Shown in pieces: positions 38,809 through 50,921 of a stretch of 64,000 nucleotides of DNA. The position numbers and the translations under genes are program-made. This stretch comes from Pyxicephalus adspersus (taxonomy: Eukaryota > Chordata > Amphibia > Anura > Pyxicephalidae): contig NC_092863.1 of NCBI RefSeq assembly GCF_032062135.1, positions 13,095,067 to 13,159,066 of the forward strand. The letters run 5' to 3'. The notes under the pieces are model-generated. The model was not told where the DNA came from. It worked only from the letters and a program-made list of their open reading frames with translations, and searched no databases. Numbering within the stretch: position 1 is the first letter of the stretch; every line of letters begins with the position of its first letter.

Positions 38809-41554
38809 GAACACGGGTAATTCCGTGGGAGACATGCACCAATGTAAGAAGACTAAAAATAAAATACAGTATATATTTTTTTAGTAAGAATGCTGGGTTA
38901 TTCCGTCCTTCAGATTACCGGTTCTTTTGACTAAGCAGACCAGGGACAAAGATGTACGCACTGCATTATGGGTTGTCTCTTATTTCTGGTGGTGAATTCG
39001 CAAATTTTTTAGCCAAATTTTTTTGATCCCTGAATCCTGGAGTTTTTCCAACCTGAACTATTAGGAAGGATCTTATTTTTTAAGGGGGTGTCGGTAGGGC
39101 AGCACAGTACAATACCTTTTATATACTGATTGTTTTTATTACGTTTGTTTTGGAAAACAAGATAATAATAATAATAATCCTAATGGTTTCCTTACTGACT
39201 CCCGAACTCTGTCCATTCCTACAGAGCCACCGCAGGTTTTGCATTTCTCATACTATGGATTTAGCCTCTCCTTTATAAAGCCGTATGATACTCCTCAAAG
39301 CATCAGGGATCCCCTGTGTGTTTCTATATCCAGCCCTCAGCTCCGTCAGGCAAACTCCATCAGCATGTTTTCCAATCCCAGCAGCCATCTGTAGTGTGAA
39401 TATGAACATTCTCTTCTCCTACACAGCTCAGAACAACCGAATCCCTGACAGGTGCATGCCGCAAGAGACTCAAATCTATAGAAGATGTAACAGCTAATAA
39501 GGGCAAACCACATAAAAAGTGTAGACAATCTGTACATACTGAGGAGGCAGCCATTTTATGAACGCAACTTATCCATCCGTTAGTCTTTCTGGGTCATGTT
39601 TCTTGAAAAGCAGCAGAAACTAAAACCTTTTGAAGAGCTGTAGTGTGCGGCGCCCTGAGATAAAGGTGACATGTGGGCAATGTCCTTCCGGGAATAGTAG
39701 GTGTATTTGCCCGTTGGAGGTTATTTCCTTAAAAGAATGTGCAGAGCAAAGAATCTGCTTTCATATAGAATGTGTGTGGAATTAAGCCAGTTGTCTTATA
39801 CCACACAACATCCTTCCTTCAGGCCTAGGTTTATATTACTTGTACACCTTTCCTCTTTTCTTTTTCAAAATGTATTTCTATCTTTTGCTTCATTATAAAT
39901 TTAGGTAAATGCCATGAGTTCATGTTAAATAAAAGCAGACTGGAAATGGGTGACATTATTGGATTTGTTTTTAAGTTTAGTATCTTGGATCAACAACGTT
40001 TACTACTAGTAGAAGGGCCTACCACGATATAACTATTACTTGTAGATGAAATTAAATGAAGGCTTACTCTGTATAGTTCTAATTACAATTTCTTGAGCTA
40101 ACAGACCAAACCTAAGCAAACTCTGTTTTGAGGCCAGTTTTAGTCCCGAACCTTTACTGTATTATCTGGTCATCTGGGAGATATTCTGGCTCCGCTGCAT
40201 GGCCTGCATCCAATTGTGTGTTCCTGATGCATTCCCATAGGAGCCCTCATCGTTGAAAGATGCGCAAACTGTCTCAGATCGTATCCGTCTTAAGACTTGG
40301 CCTTGCAGTCTTGTAGATACATGTCCATTTTGTCTCTTGTACCTGCAGCCTTCTTCTTTTGATCATTACACTACATCATGACAATAGATGAGAACTGGGA
40401 TATCACCCGACATCTGTAAACTGCTCTCCTTGTCAGAAACTTGGCTGGAGGCAGACTGTGTCTGGGCTGTAGCCATAATTCTTCAATCATTGATTGGAAT
40501 AGGGAATGGCTGATGGAAGTAACTCATTAGTCAGTCTTATAGGTTCTTAATCGGCAAGCTGCATTTATAGTTGTGTATATCCACATTTCTATTGGGCATG
40601 GATGTCAGACTTGGATTACTTGTTTACCACCTGGACAAGTTATAGACAGCTTCCAGTCAGTTTGCCGTGCATTGGCTCAATGGGACAGTATAATTAGATC
40701 TTTTCTTTTTTGCTGCACATTAAACCCATGTGTTTTACTAGCAACGTGGGGGAAATAAAGCAAGCTTATAAACTGGGAATATTTGTATCCTTTTAGCAGG
40801 CATCTTTGTTTCTTCCTTCTTGTCTGAATGCACAGATGTAGCCGTACTCCAAGGACTACAACCTGGGATGTTTAGAATGTTAAGTAGAAAAGTGTGCATA
40901 TTCCCAATATGTTTATTCAGAAGTAACAGCATAGAATGTAGTGTTCATTTTCCATAGAACACAAGGCTTTTAGTTTTTACAAACAAAACACTCCCCAGGT
41001 CAGTTATTTATGTGGTGCTCTTGGTGGTGATTGAGTTTAGAGTGCCACTCGCTTCCTACAGCCTAAGTGCCAAGTTTGAGTTGGGTTACCTGCGGAACTC
41101 GTATGAACTGTTTGTAAGACCGACCATATAACACAAGCAGGACATTACATATCTGGGGAAATTCTGTACACATATGGGACAGGGGATGTTGGGATAGAGT
41201 TTACATTAAATGGAAAGGCAGGTAGGATAAGTGTACTTAATTTAACTTAGTCTAATAATTTAAATGAGCAAAAACCATACACCTGAATAAATCCCCTACC
41301 AACCTTTAAAACAATCCACAAGAATGCTGCAGTTATTAAAAGCCTGAGGAAATGTCAATCTTCTGGATTTGTTTTTTTTGCATGTTGCATTGGATTTGTG
41401 TTTGATAAAGGAGAGGAGTTTAGTGGATCTCATTACTGTTTTCAGTCTGCTATTGTTTACCTTTTTTATGAGAAACATTAGTTTCAGAAATTATGTTGTT
41501 TTCAGTGTGTGTGACTTAAAATATGCAAATCTGCTTGGGAAAATTACAATGTTT

Positions 41555-41815
41555 TAAGGCTAGGTACACACAAGCAGTGGTTCTCGTCCGATAATCAGCT
41601 CAGGGCTAATAATGGGCGAGAATCTGGTGTGTGTACAGCGCTCGTCTTCCATCGTCCGAACTACTGTCTTGGCGGATCTACGAACAGCGAACAATTGTAA
41701 TGCAGGAGATGGGAAGAGAGCGCAGCGTGGTGCCTCTCCGTCTTTCTCCCCCTCCCCTCTCCGTAGAGCAGAACGGTGCTGTATGTACATCGTTCCTTCA
41801 TGCATCGTGCATTAT
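41555..41815 (-). mobile_element. GTACACAC-type MITE, subtype F, interrupted copy
   Basis: The left end TAAGGCTAGGTACACAC and the adjoining GTCCGATAATCAGCTC correspond, inverted, to the right end of the element at 58537-58865. The order GTAGAGCAGAACGGTGCTG then GTACATCGTTCC then TGCATCGTGC is the inverted left part of the same family. The copy stops near 41815 and continues directly into another MITE, so it is part of a nested insertion. Confidence 0.7.
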
Positions 41816-42210
41816 TGGTACACACGTGCAATAATTATCGTTTGAAAATGAAAGATCAACGATTATTCCCAGTTATTTTGAACAATTCTGTACATGCTGA
41901 AACGAAAAGATCGTTCAAATTTATTCTACTAATAATATACGCACTAGATCAGTTTGTTTGAACGATGCGGGAAGTGACATGTACTGGAGAAAGTGTATCA
42001 CAGAACAATCCACGATCACTAAACGACCGTACACACAATAGACTACGAGCGTTTGTCGCTCAATCCGATCTGCTGGGACGGTCGTTTGTTTCCAGCGATA
42101 TTCCTCATCGGTCGGTGTCGTCGTGCGTTTTTTAGTTAACAATTATCGAATGATTTGTCGTGGAATGTTTGTTTCCAACGACAATTGTTGCACGTGTGTA
42201 TGCAGCCTTA
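41816..42210 (+). mobile_element. GTACACAC-type MITE, subtype G, nested beside subtype F
   Basis: It begins GTACACACGTGCAATAATTA and ends GTTGCACGTGTGTATGCAGCC, which are inverted terminal sequences. The interior (GATCACTAAACGACCGTACA, then GGGACGGTCGTTTG, then CATCGGTCGGTGTCG) follows the order of subtype E at 31971 in diverged form, so E and G appear related. The element adjoins subtype F at 41815 with no intervening DNA. Confidence 0.7.
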
Positions 42211-43141
42211 GTGTATGTTATGTGGGATCTTTCCATATTGTCAGCTTCTGAATTTTATTGGTAAGCAAATCTGACAGAACTGCAGGTTAATCACAAGTGT
42301 TGCCCTTCCAGATTCATGTTCAGTTTGATTGATAAGCAATTAACCAAAAACTGAATATTAGCAAGGAACCAGGTTTTAATGCAGCTATCCTATCATATTA
42401 TGCAGGATCAATGACATTGCAGCACTTAAACACTTTTATCTCAAGGAGGAAGGCAGTTTGTAATGCTCTTTGCTGAATTAGCTCAGGCATAGGACTGTTC
42501 CAGCCCTATGTCCTTGCCATCTAGCAGCTGGCAGGGCATCCTGTCATGCTAAGAAATAATGGCTATTTCTGATCAACATCCAAATCCTGCCTTGCAATCT
42601 GTCAGTGAAACAAGAATACAGTTTCCAGCTAAGATCAAGATCAACAAAAGAAACACTTTTATTATTGTTCTCATGTATTTATCTCCAATATCTAACACCA
42701 TTAATCCAAAGTCACGTAATTAACCTGTCCATTGAAAGAGCTCCAAATCGAACGTTGCTAATATAATCTAAAGCCATTTGTTCACGGGGTAAGCCATTAA
42801 ACCTGCTCTTGTGTCGCAAAGCGATAATATTATCCACTAATCCACAAACCCACCCTTTGAAGTACATTGTTTTATGTTTATTCAGTAAATTATAAATAGT
42901 TTACCTATTTTACAACTTTATTTTAAGCCCATAAAGGTATTCATGCAATTCTTAACATTCAAAGTAGCCGATATCTTATATTCCTGCTCAAACAGGGCCA
43001 GTGAAATGTAAAAGATGTCATGCCTACTAGTTCACTGTGGCGGAAAACCAGACCCCTGGGAGAAAACCAAAAAAAAAAAAAAGATATAAATTCCATGCTG
43101 GTGGCATCCATGGTGGACAATGAACTTTGAAATGCAAGGCT

Positions 43142-43425
43142 TTAAGGTGCGTACACACTTCCAATTTTTATCGTTCAAAACGAACGATCGATTGGGCAAA
43201 AATCGTTCGTAAAAAAAGTAACCAACGACGCCGACGAACGACCGGACCGGCGGATCGGACGACGATCGTTGATCATCGTTCGTGTGTACGGTCGTTCGTT
43301 GATCGTCCATGTTCAGAGCATGCGTGATGAACGAACGTCGGTTCACTTTCCTGTCGTGCACATAGTTCCTCTATCGCTCAAACGATCGTATCTATTGTGT
43401 GTACAATATCTACGAACGATCGTGT
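43142..43425. mobile_element. GTACACAC-type MITE, subtype E, inverted and truncated
   Basis: Read on the + strand it starts AAGGTGCGTACACACTTCC and matches the reverse complement of 32070-32377 almost base for base, for example CGGACCGGCGGATCGGAC and AACGAACGACCG. It differs by a few substitutions and small deletions. The far end stops near CTACGAACGATCG, so roughly 95 bp and the second terminal repeat are missing. The high identity suggests both copies are fairly young. Confidence 0.85.
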
Positions 43426-46091
43426 CGTTAATTTCACTCATGGAATTTGAGAGCATTTAAATATTAGTGCCTATAATAAATAATCCTAATGTAATTTGTA
43501 GTTTACATACTTGCCGTTTCTGAGCCCAGCAACTTTGCTTCTTCTCAAAGTTCTGTGCCATCGATAACGTCTAAAAACTGCAACACATATTGTAAAAATG
43601 TAAGTTCAACTTTAGCTTGGGGCTTTTCAGATAATTTCATTTCTTGTAGAAAAGCTTCTGCCGATTTCTAATCAGTCCTGTTCCCATCATAACTCATTTG
43701 TGTATTTCATACAGGGACAATATCCAGCTTGCGTTGGCCACAAACCGCCTTCATGTTGATAAGACCCAATAAATTGGAAACAACTGTTCATAAGTAGGTT
43801 CCCTGGCTTTCCTCGCTTGCCCAGACTGTGCCACGAATTTGTATTAAAACAGCTTGCATTTGCTGACATAAGAAACGTACTATGCAGCTGTTTTGTTGAA
43901 CATTTTAAGTTAAGTTCAAATTTAGAATCTTTAAAACTTTTTTAATATTATTATAATGTGTATCGGAGGCAGGCCCAATCTGGTAATCTAGCAGAGCAGA
44001 CATTTGCCAGAAGTGGTAGTGGTGCTACTTGGTAGATAAGGCACAGAAAGATCATGAATGAACGACCAAACCTTAAAGCGTCGTTTGTTTAAATGCCAGC
44101 CTCCCTCCTATTCAAAAAGAGCCATTTTTCGTGTTTGTTTTAAGTACCTTTTATGCTGTTTTCTTTTGGTATCCACTTTTTTTCTCACTTTTTCCTCTTA
44201 AGCAAAGGAGATTGACAGGTTATTTAAATGGCAGAAATGTTTTTCATTTCCATCGAGCGGTATCATTTGCTAGTCAGTTTTACTGATGATCCCTTATTTG
44301 AGAGTCCATTTTTAGCAATTTTGTGTTATTTGGAGGCATGTAGTCTTGGTGCATTAAAGTTAAGATTGCATTGTTGACGTAACTCACAAAGGATTTCAAA
44401 ATGCCATCACATAACTTTAGTTGTCGGCAAAGCTTCAAGATCCATAGGCACCTTTGTGACAAGTTATTGATGGAACTGTATTAGAAATGATTGTATTTGT
44501 AAGTTAATAATACAGAAAGTGTTTTATCAATTCACTTGCACTGTTCTTTTTAAAGAACTTACTTACAATCTATTAGATAAGTCTTAGTTGGCTTAATATT
44601 TAATTTTGAAGGATGGCCAAGAATAGAAATTCTGTTGGATTCTCCCCTCTCCCAAATCCAAAAATGTGAATCCTCATGTAACTAAACAAACACAGATACT
44701 TCTGTCAATTAAAAACATTTTGATCTGACTTTATGTCAGTTGTCCTTCAGAGATATGTAGGAAATCTTTCTCGTAACATTTAGGCATGTTTGTGTATTCA
44801 TACGAGATGTATATAGGACAAGATTGACAGAATATGATTCTACTATTCCTCGTTGATTGAAATGAAGACAGCTCTCTTGGCACGGTCAAGAATCCTATTT
44901 CCATTTGTGCTACTCTTTTGTTAGTCAACAAGTTCTATATATACTTACGCTGGCCACACTAGGGCTGGATTGGAATGTTCTTTTCAAGATCAAAAAGGTT
45001 ATTTGTGTTTGGAGCAGTGTCAGGAATGCTGGTTGCCTGCGATTGGGATGTGTTCAGTAACTGCGTATATATGACTATATCTTCGCACATGGAAAATTAC
45101 CTGCTTTTACATTGATGCAAAATAAAGCACATTAGCAGCGCTTTGACGAGGAGACAGGGACACCATCTGTCTGCATTGCGTCTTAGTACTGGAAGTGTGA
45201 AGACATCATCTTTTCAATTACATCCCTCCCATGTTCCATGCAAAATATTTTTCTTTCCTTTTGTGTCTCTAAAATTTACACTGATAATACAAAATGTATT
45301 TGTTTATTCCTTCAAACTTTTATAGAATATAGTCCCTCTAGCTTAGCTGTCACTTTTTGTCTACAAGCACAAGACCTGCCGCTTTCACCCAGCTCTGACA
45401 TTGTCACTTATGCTTCCAATTCTCCAATTTGGCCAATCACAGAATGTCTCGCATTGCTGCAATACAGAATGTATCAATATGTGAAAGCCGACTTACTGAA
45501 AGTGTGTTAAAAAAACAACACTGCAGTGATTATATCAATTTGGGGTGTTGCCTTTGCAGCCATAAAGTCCCTTAATCATTCAGGGGAAGATGTCTTAGTC
45601 ATATCTCCAAATGTTAGAGTTAGGCAAGCTGAACAGAGAACCTTATTTGTGAGCATGACTTTGTGAGCTCCTGCACAATGTCCCGGTAATATAAAATTCC
45701 ACTTTGTTATTTCAGCTTAGGGTTACCTGCAGTGGGTTGAATTGTCTGGCAGCTTCTCATATTTCTATGAGACTCAAGTGATATGCTGTGTGACAGATCT
45801 ATATGGGGTTTATGCTTTCAAATGTGGATTCTGCAATATGGTCTGCATTTTATATCATGGAGAAATAGCAAATGTGTTCCTATTCTGAATAGATCATGGT
45901 GATGAAAGCAACCCTGTATCCATCTACTTGAAGAAAGGTTTAAAACCAAGATTCTGATACAGCACAGAAAAAATGTGTTCCTTTCAGGGGACAAAGCAGA
46001 ATGCATTCATGGGATAGTGAATATCACTACTTTTATTTGTTCCAAGTGTGACACCTATATATATATATATGACTGTAGTTACTACATTACA

Positions 46092-46252
46092 TTAAAATGA
46101 AATCTGGAGCGTATGCTTTGTATAATGTATCAAACCCTGCTCATCAGAATATAGCTGAGAGTGCTTCATAATTTGTTTTTTGTACCCGACTATGTAGTAT
46201 TGGCTAAATAATCGGGATACTGCCTGCTTTAGACACTTGGGACTTGGTATAA
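46092..46252 (+). repeat. Dispersed repeat X, copy 2
   Basis: This is the second copy of the unit at 38655-38808, in the same orientation. It carries a short AT-rich insertion (TATAATGTATCAAACCC) before GCTCATCAGAATATAGCTGA. It ends near GACACTTGGGAC, after which the two flanks no longer match. Confidence 0.8.
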
Positions 46253-47218
46253 TGTTGAATATATATTCTATATATTATATAAGTAATAGCAGAGTAATAG
46301 GTTTACTCCAGATAGCGAAAAAAACAGTTTTCTTGTCAAATAGCAACACAAGATGCCTTGCTCTTGCTTTGATTTCCTGCTAAGGAGTTGAATGTGATAG
46401 ACATATGTCTTTATTCTTTTCAGACTAATTTCCATTGTAACTATGTAACGATTTTTGTGAGGGGTTGTAAACCGGTGGTTTGTGTTCTTAATCTTTAGTA
46501 ATATTTGTGTAGTAATGAGTGAGTGATGCACAAAAACTTTTATGCCCATTGTCTTGTCAGACAAAATGATCTGCTCCATTTTCTTGCTGCATGTGTTCCA
46601 GAGCTAAAACATTTTGCACTGTCTTCTATTTTACCAAAATGCCTAATTTTCAGGAAGTAAATTGCAATAAAAACGAGTCATTACACAAGAGTTGTTGAAA
46701 TGTTGAACTAATTGGATACTTTAACTGGCCAAATACATACTTTTAAATGTCAAAGATTTTAGGACCTTCCTGGTCACAGTGTCAGTCCCGGTATAACTCA
46801 TGACACAAAGTTAAACCCAAATCTTTATGGTAGCTACCCTGGAGCACCACATTGTACAATTACCCCACTGCCCATCATCCTAGTCTGCCACTGCACATAC
46901 CACCAAAAACCCAAATTTTCGGTTTATGAAGAACATGTAAATTGAGGACCATCAAGGTGGGGTTAGGAATGTTGGTAACATGCCTTGTTATATGCCAATA
47001 CTGATTTTCAAAATACCTGGTTTGTGTATACAGATCTGTAAGAGCTGCAGCAATGGATTGGGTGGTGGAGCACTGGAAATATTGTTTCGTACACAGCTGT
47101 AATAAGGAATATGATAAGGAAATGTGTAAGAAACACTTTTCTTATTGTGAGATGACAATAACAGGATTACTTTAATGTATCCTAAGAACATACAGTTTTA
47201 ATTTACTCAGTCAATTAT

Positions 47219-47366
47219 TCTTATTATTAAACAAGATTTATATTGTGCCAACATGTTACGCAGCGCTGTACATTAAATAGGGATTGCAAATGACAGACTA
47301 ATACAGACAGTGATACAGGAGGAGAGGACCATGCCCCAAAGAGCTTACAATCTAGTAGGTGGGGGA
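47219..47366 (+). repeat. Interspersed repeat, AGCGCCAACATATTAC type, copy 2
   Basis: TTATATTGTGCCAACATGTT, CGCAGCGCTGTACATTAAAT, and AAAGAGCTTACAATCTAG follow the order seen at 7811-7968. It is preceded by an ATTATT run as in copy 1. Confidence 0.75.
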
Positions 47367-48043
47367 ATTTCACACACAACACACACATACACACACAATA
47401 TATATTTGGGAAAACTTGTATTTTACAGATGAAAGCAATCATTGCTTTACTTTTTGGTTATTTGAAATTTGAACTTTTTTTTCTAAGACATTTTACCCAT
47501 TGAGGCATTTGGTATAATACCATTTAGATAATAATGTATTTGGCAATTTTGAAGGATGATGGAGATTTAGATTTTTGGGGCCCTACAAAAACCTCCCGGG
47601 AAAAAAAGTTTGCCTATGTCCATGAAGTTATGTTGCATTACATTTGCAGCACTATACATATTGCTTGTATTGCATGTATGACCAAAGCTGTGAAATGTTC
47701 AGACTCTGGTTCTTTAAGAATAGTGCTGCAGTTCTAGTGACCAAGCAGGAATCCATGCAGGATTGCTTGATCCTGAAGCAGATCCGAACCTTCTCTTTGA
47801 GTGCAAATGATAAAGGTTTGCTCAAATTGTTAGCGCATTACTATTAATAAATAAACCTTCATTAAAACACTGGGAATCAACTATTCTGTGGATCAAAGGG
47901 AACACATATGTCACCATGAGCACCACTGCCATTCACTATTAAAGTCATAAAAGAGAATTGGGCTTGATGTGATGCAGCACTTCCTTTTTGGGCCACTGGA
48001 CCTCTTACAAATATTTCTTCACCTTGAGAAACCTTACCTTCCA

Positions 48044-48333
48044 AGGCTATGTACACACATCCCATTCCTGTCACTGGAAATTATCTTTCTTGATTGATTG
48101 TTTCCAGTGGCAGATGAAGGAACATTCGCTGTACACTTTGGTTGTTCTGTTCTATGGTGGGGGTTGGACGAGCGAGTGGTACCACGCAGTGGACTTCTCT
48201 ATGGAATGCACAGCAGCTATTCCCAATTAGTCGATCTGGCAGGACGGATCAATGAACAACATCGGGGGCTAGCTGTATACTAAAACAATTGTTCAACTTG
48301 GGCGACAATATTTGACACGTGTGTGCAGCCTAA
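48044..48333. mobile_element. GTACACAC-type MITE, diverged copy
   Basis: AGGCTATGTACACACATCC at the left faces GACACGTGTGTGCAGCCT at the right. These are inverted ends of the same type as at 61153 and 41816. The interior includes CTCTATGGAATGCACAGCAG and CGATCTGGCAGGACGGATC, which recall parts of subtypes F and G, but it is heavily mutated. Confidence 0.65.
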
Positions 48334-49859
48334 GTCACTCATATAAAAAAGCCTAAATTATAGTAGACAGATTTTAATCTAGCCCTGTTTTCAAAACACG
48401 TAATTGCCCTGGATTAGATAGTTATGTCAGTTGTGATAATAGAAGAGCTGTCTGTGGTGGCTGTTGATGGAAAAAAACTAGTATTGTTTGTTCCAATTAT
48501 TATCATTTAGCCCCATTGGACTCTTGGCCTAGCTGAACCCTACTGCACACTTACCAAGGAACATGTTGTTCCTTCACTGCTAATGTGTTGACTCACTCAT
48601 CTTTGAACCTTTGCAGATTCATCTATAGCTCGGTATAGAATCAGCCTGGCTCTGAAGCTTCTGTAGTGCTTTCAAACAAATTGGCTTAGTCTGTATGAAA
48701 GCTGTTTAACTCATGAATCACCCATCATCTCCCTTCCCACAAGATTCACTCTATGAGCGCTGAATTAGCAACCTGTTTCTTGTACCTGGCAGTTTGTAAC
48801 CTCTGAAAGTGAGAAGTGAGTTCTCAGCAGACTCTTTTACGTATCAAGCTGTTTGTTCAGCGTTATATGCCCCTCATGGTCTGAACAAATGTCTTTCTAT
48901 CCATCTTATTTTCAGTGATGTATTTACCCAAACCAGGCAGATATCTGCTTTGACTGATAACAAAAACTTGATGCTTTTGGATTATACATTATAACACAGT
49001 ACAGGGTTAGTATATAATATCTAGACTTTCTGTAGTGTTATATGGTTCGTGTATTAGATCCATTAGCAAACAAACAAATGACATCAAAAATATTCAAAGA
49101 GAGACACTCATATTTTAGTCACTTAGCCAAAAGTAATCACATTGTTCACATGTTTGTTTGGTGAAATGTTGCCGATCATTAAAGTGGAAGTAAAAATGTG
49201 TACAATACTTTTAATAGATTTATTAGACCATGCTTACTTGTAGGAACAAACTTCTGTATAAAAATTAGTACCTGAAGTAGTAAACTGAGTTGTTTTTACT
49301 ATTTAAAGGACTCTGAGCTTACCCAATTGCCAAGCAAACCAATGGGGAAGCTTCTGTTATAACAAATTAACTTACTATAGCCATACAAAGCTGTTTTCTG
49401 ACTTGTTCAGCTCACATTCTGAAAAGGACACAAACTAACTATTGATAATGACTGCTACCAGGACTAACTGGGCAGTAAATAGGTTAAATTGTTGTGTTTT
49501 TTTGTTTTTTTGTTTGACACAGATTACAGTATTGTGGAACAAAAGCAGGTTGGATAATGCTATGGGCAACAAGGAGTTGGGAGCCAGGTTTTCGTTGTTT
49601 GGGGTATTGACCTGTAAATACAAATAAACATATCTGTTGGTTCTTCCTCTGGTGAATATTTTATGTCCTACTGAATAGTAAACACTAATAGCTAGAATAA
49701 AGGAATTCCAGGCTAACTGTGTAAAATCCCATCAAATGTGAATAGCAACAAACTCCTGTTAGAAAATGAACTGGGGAGATACGCCATCACAACATCTCTG
49801 TCCACAGGCTCGCTGCATGATAAAATATTTAGAACAGAGAAAAAGACAGTAAAGAGAAT

Positions 49860-50040
49860 GGCCCGGATTTATGAAAGCTCTCCAAGGCTGGAAGAATGCA
49901 CTTTCAGAAGTGAAGCTGGGTGATCCAGCAAACCTGGAATAGATCTGGTCCAGGATTCAAAACATTAGCTACCAAATGATTTTTTAAAATCCATTTCAGG
50001 TTCTTGGATCAGCCTTAAAGAACTTTAATAAATCAGGGCC
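49860..50040. mobile_element. Fold-back MITE, family A, copy 4 (shortened)
   Basis: GGCCCGGATTTATGAAAGCT at the left and TTTAATAAATCAGGGCC at the right are the family A ends. The left arm keeps GGGTGATCCAGCAAACCTGG, but the right arm has lost its mirrored segment, giving about 181 bp instead of about 224. Confidence 0.8.
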
Positions 50041-50394
50041 AATGTGTCCACAAAGTGACAATTTCAATACTGGCCTCTTGAAATGACTGACTAGTTGCTT
50101 GGCCTTTTAGTTTCGAAATCACTAACCCAGATTAGGCACAAAGATCAGGAAAGTAAGAAATCATTTTAATTTTATTTTAATCAGCAATAACAGTGACTCA
50201 AGACAGAGCAATGCTTTCTAAATACAATTTTATCAGAAGAATAAGAGCACATGTGTCATTTAGATGATTATCACACATTATTGTGTTGTAAGTTAGTAAT
50301 GTCATTGTACTTTCTCCTTTTCATATGTGAATACCCCCACACATATTGTGGGCTCACCTGTTCATCACACAACTTTGTCAGTAAACCGAGTTCT

Positions 50395-50415
50395 TCAAGC
50401 ACCATGGACAATGGC
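50395..50415 (+). promoter_or_regulatory. RE1-like (REST/NRSF) site
   Basis: The core AGCACCATGGACA matches the central 13 bases of the 21-bp RE1 consensus exactly, and by hand alignment about 16 of 21 positions match overall. REST represses neuronal genes in non-neuronal cells, and tanc2 is a synaptic gene, so an intronic RE1 is plausible. The left TTC and right GCGCC parts are imperfect. Occupancy is not shown. Confidence 0.5.
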
Positions 50416-50462
50416 AGGATGACACTGCAGACCTGTGCCACTGCTGCACTATTGTCCTTTAA

Positions 50463-50565
50463 ATAGCACCAACCTGTTATATAATGCTTTAGAGAGTGAG
50501 TACACCGAACCGTTCACATCAGTTCATGCTCTAGTTGAGCTTACAATCTAATGTTCTCGCCACAG
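50463..50565 (+). repeat. Degenerate GAGCTTACAATCTA-type repeat
   Basis: AATAGCACCAACCTGTTATA, then TTGAGCTTACAATCTAATGT, with GTTCTCGCCAC after it. The order agrees with an old dispersed repeat, and the GAGCTTACAATCTA core is shared with 7811 and 47219, though the left half differs. Confidence 0.55.
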
Positions 50566-50854
50566 ATGCTTGCTTCAGGGCTAGTTTCAGATGAAGCTGA
50601 AAGAATTACCAGTATATTTCTGAATTCTCTGGAAGGAAACCTCAAGGAAAATGAAACTCATCATTTACTATTCTTATTGCCTGCCTGGATTGACTATAAA
50701 ACTGAGATAATTGTCACTTGGGAAATAAAAATTATAGGCAACCTCCAACCTGGGTCGACCATTTGGCTGTCCAGTTTTTGGGGAGAATTTTAAATGTTAA
50801 TATTTAATAAAGCCACCTTCCTCAAGTGTAGATATTTTTTCAATAAATATCAAG

Positions 50855-50921
50855 GTTAGCCCAAGACTTTGTCAAATTTTTCATTTTGACCCACCGTGTA
50901 TTTGAGTTTGACACCCCTGGG
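50855..50921 (+). mobile_element. Right-end remnant of the hAT-like MITE
   Basis: TTTTGACCCACCGTGTATTT followed by GAGTTTGACACCCCTG matches the last ~60 bp of 30856-31146, which reads TTTTGGCCCACTGTGTATTT then the same terminus. The left part is absent. Confidence 0.75.
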
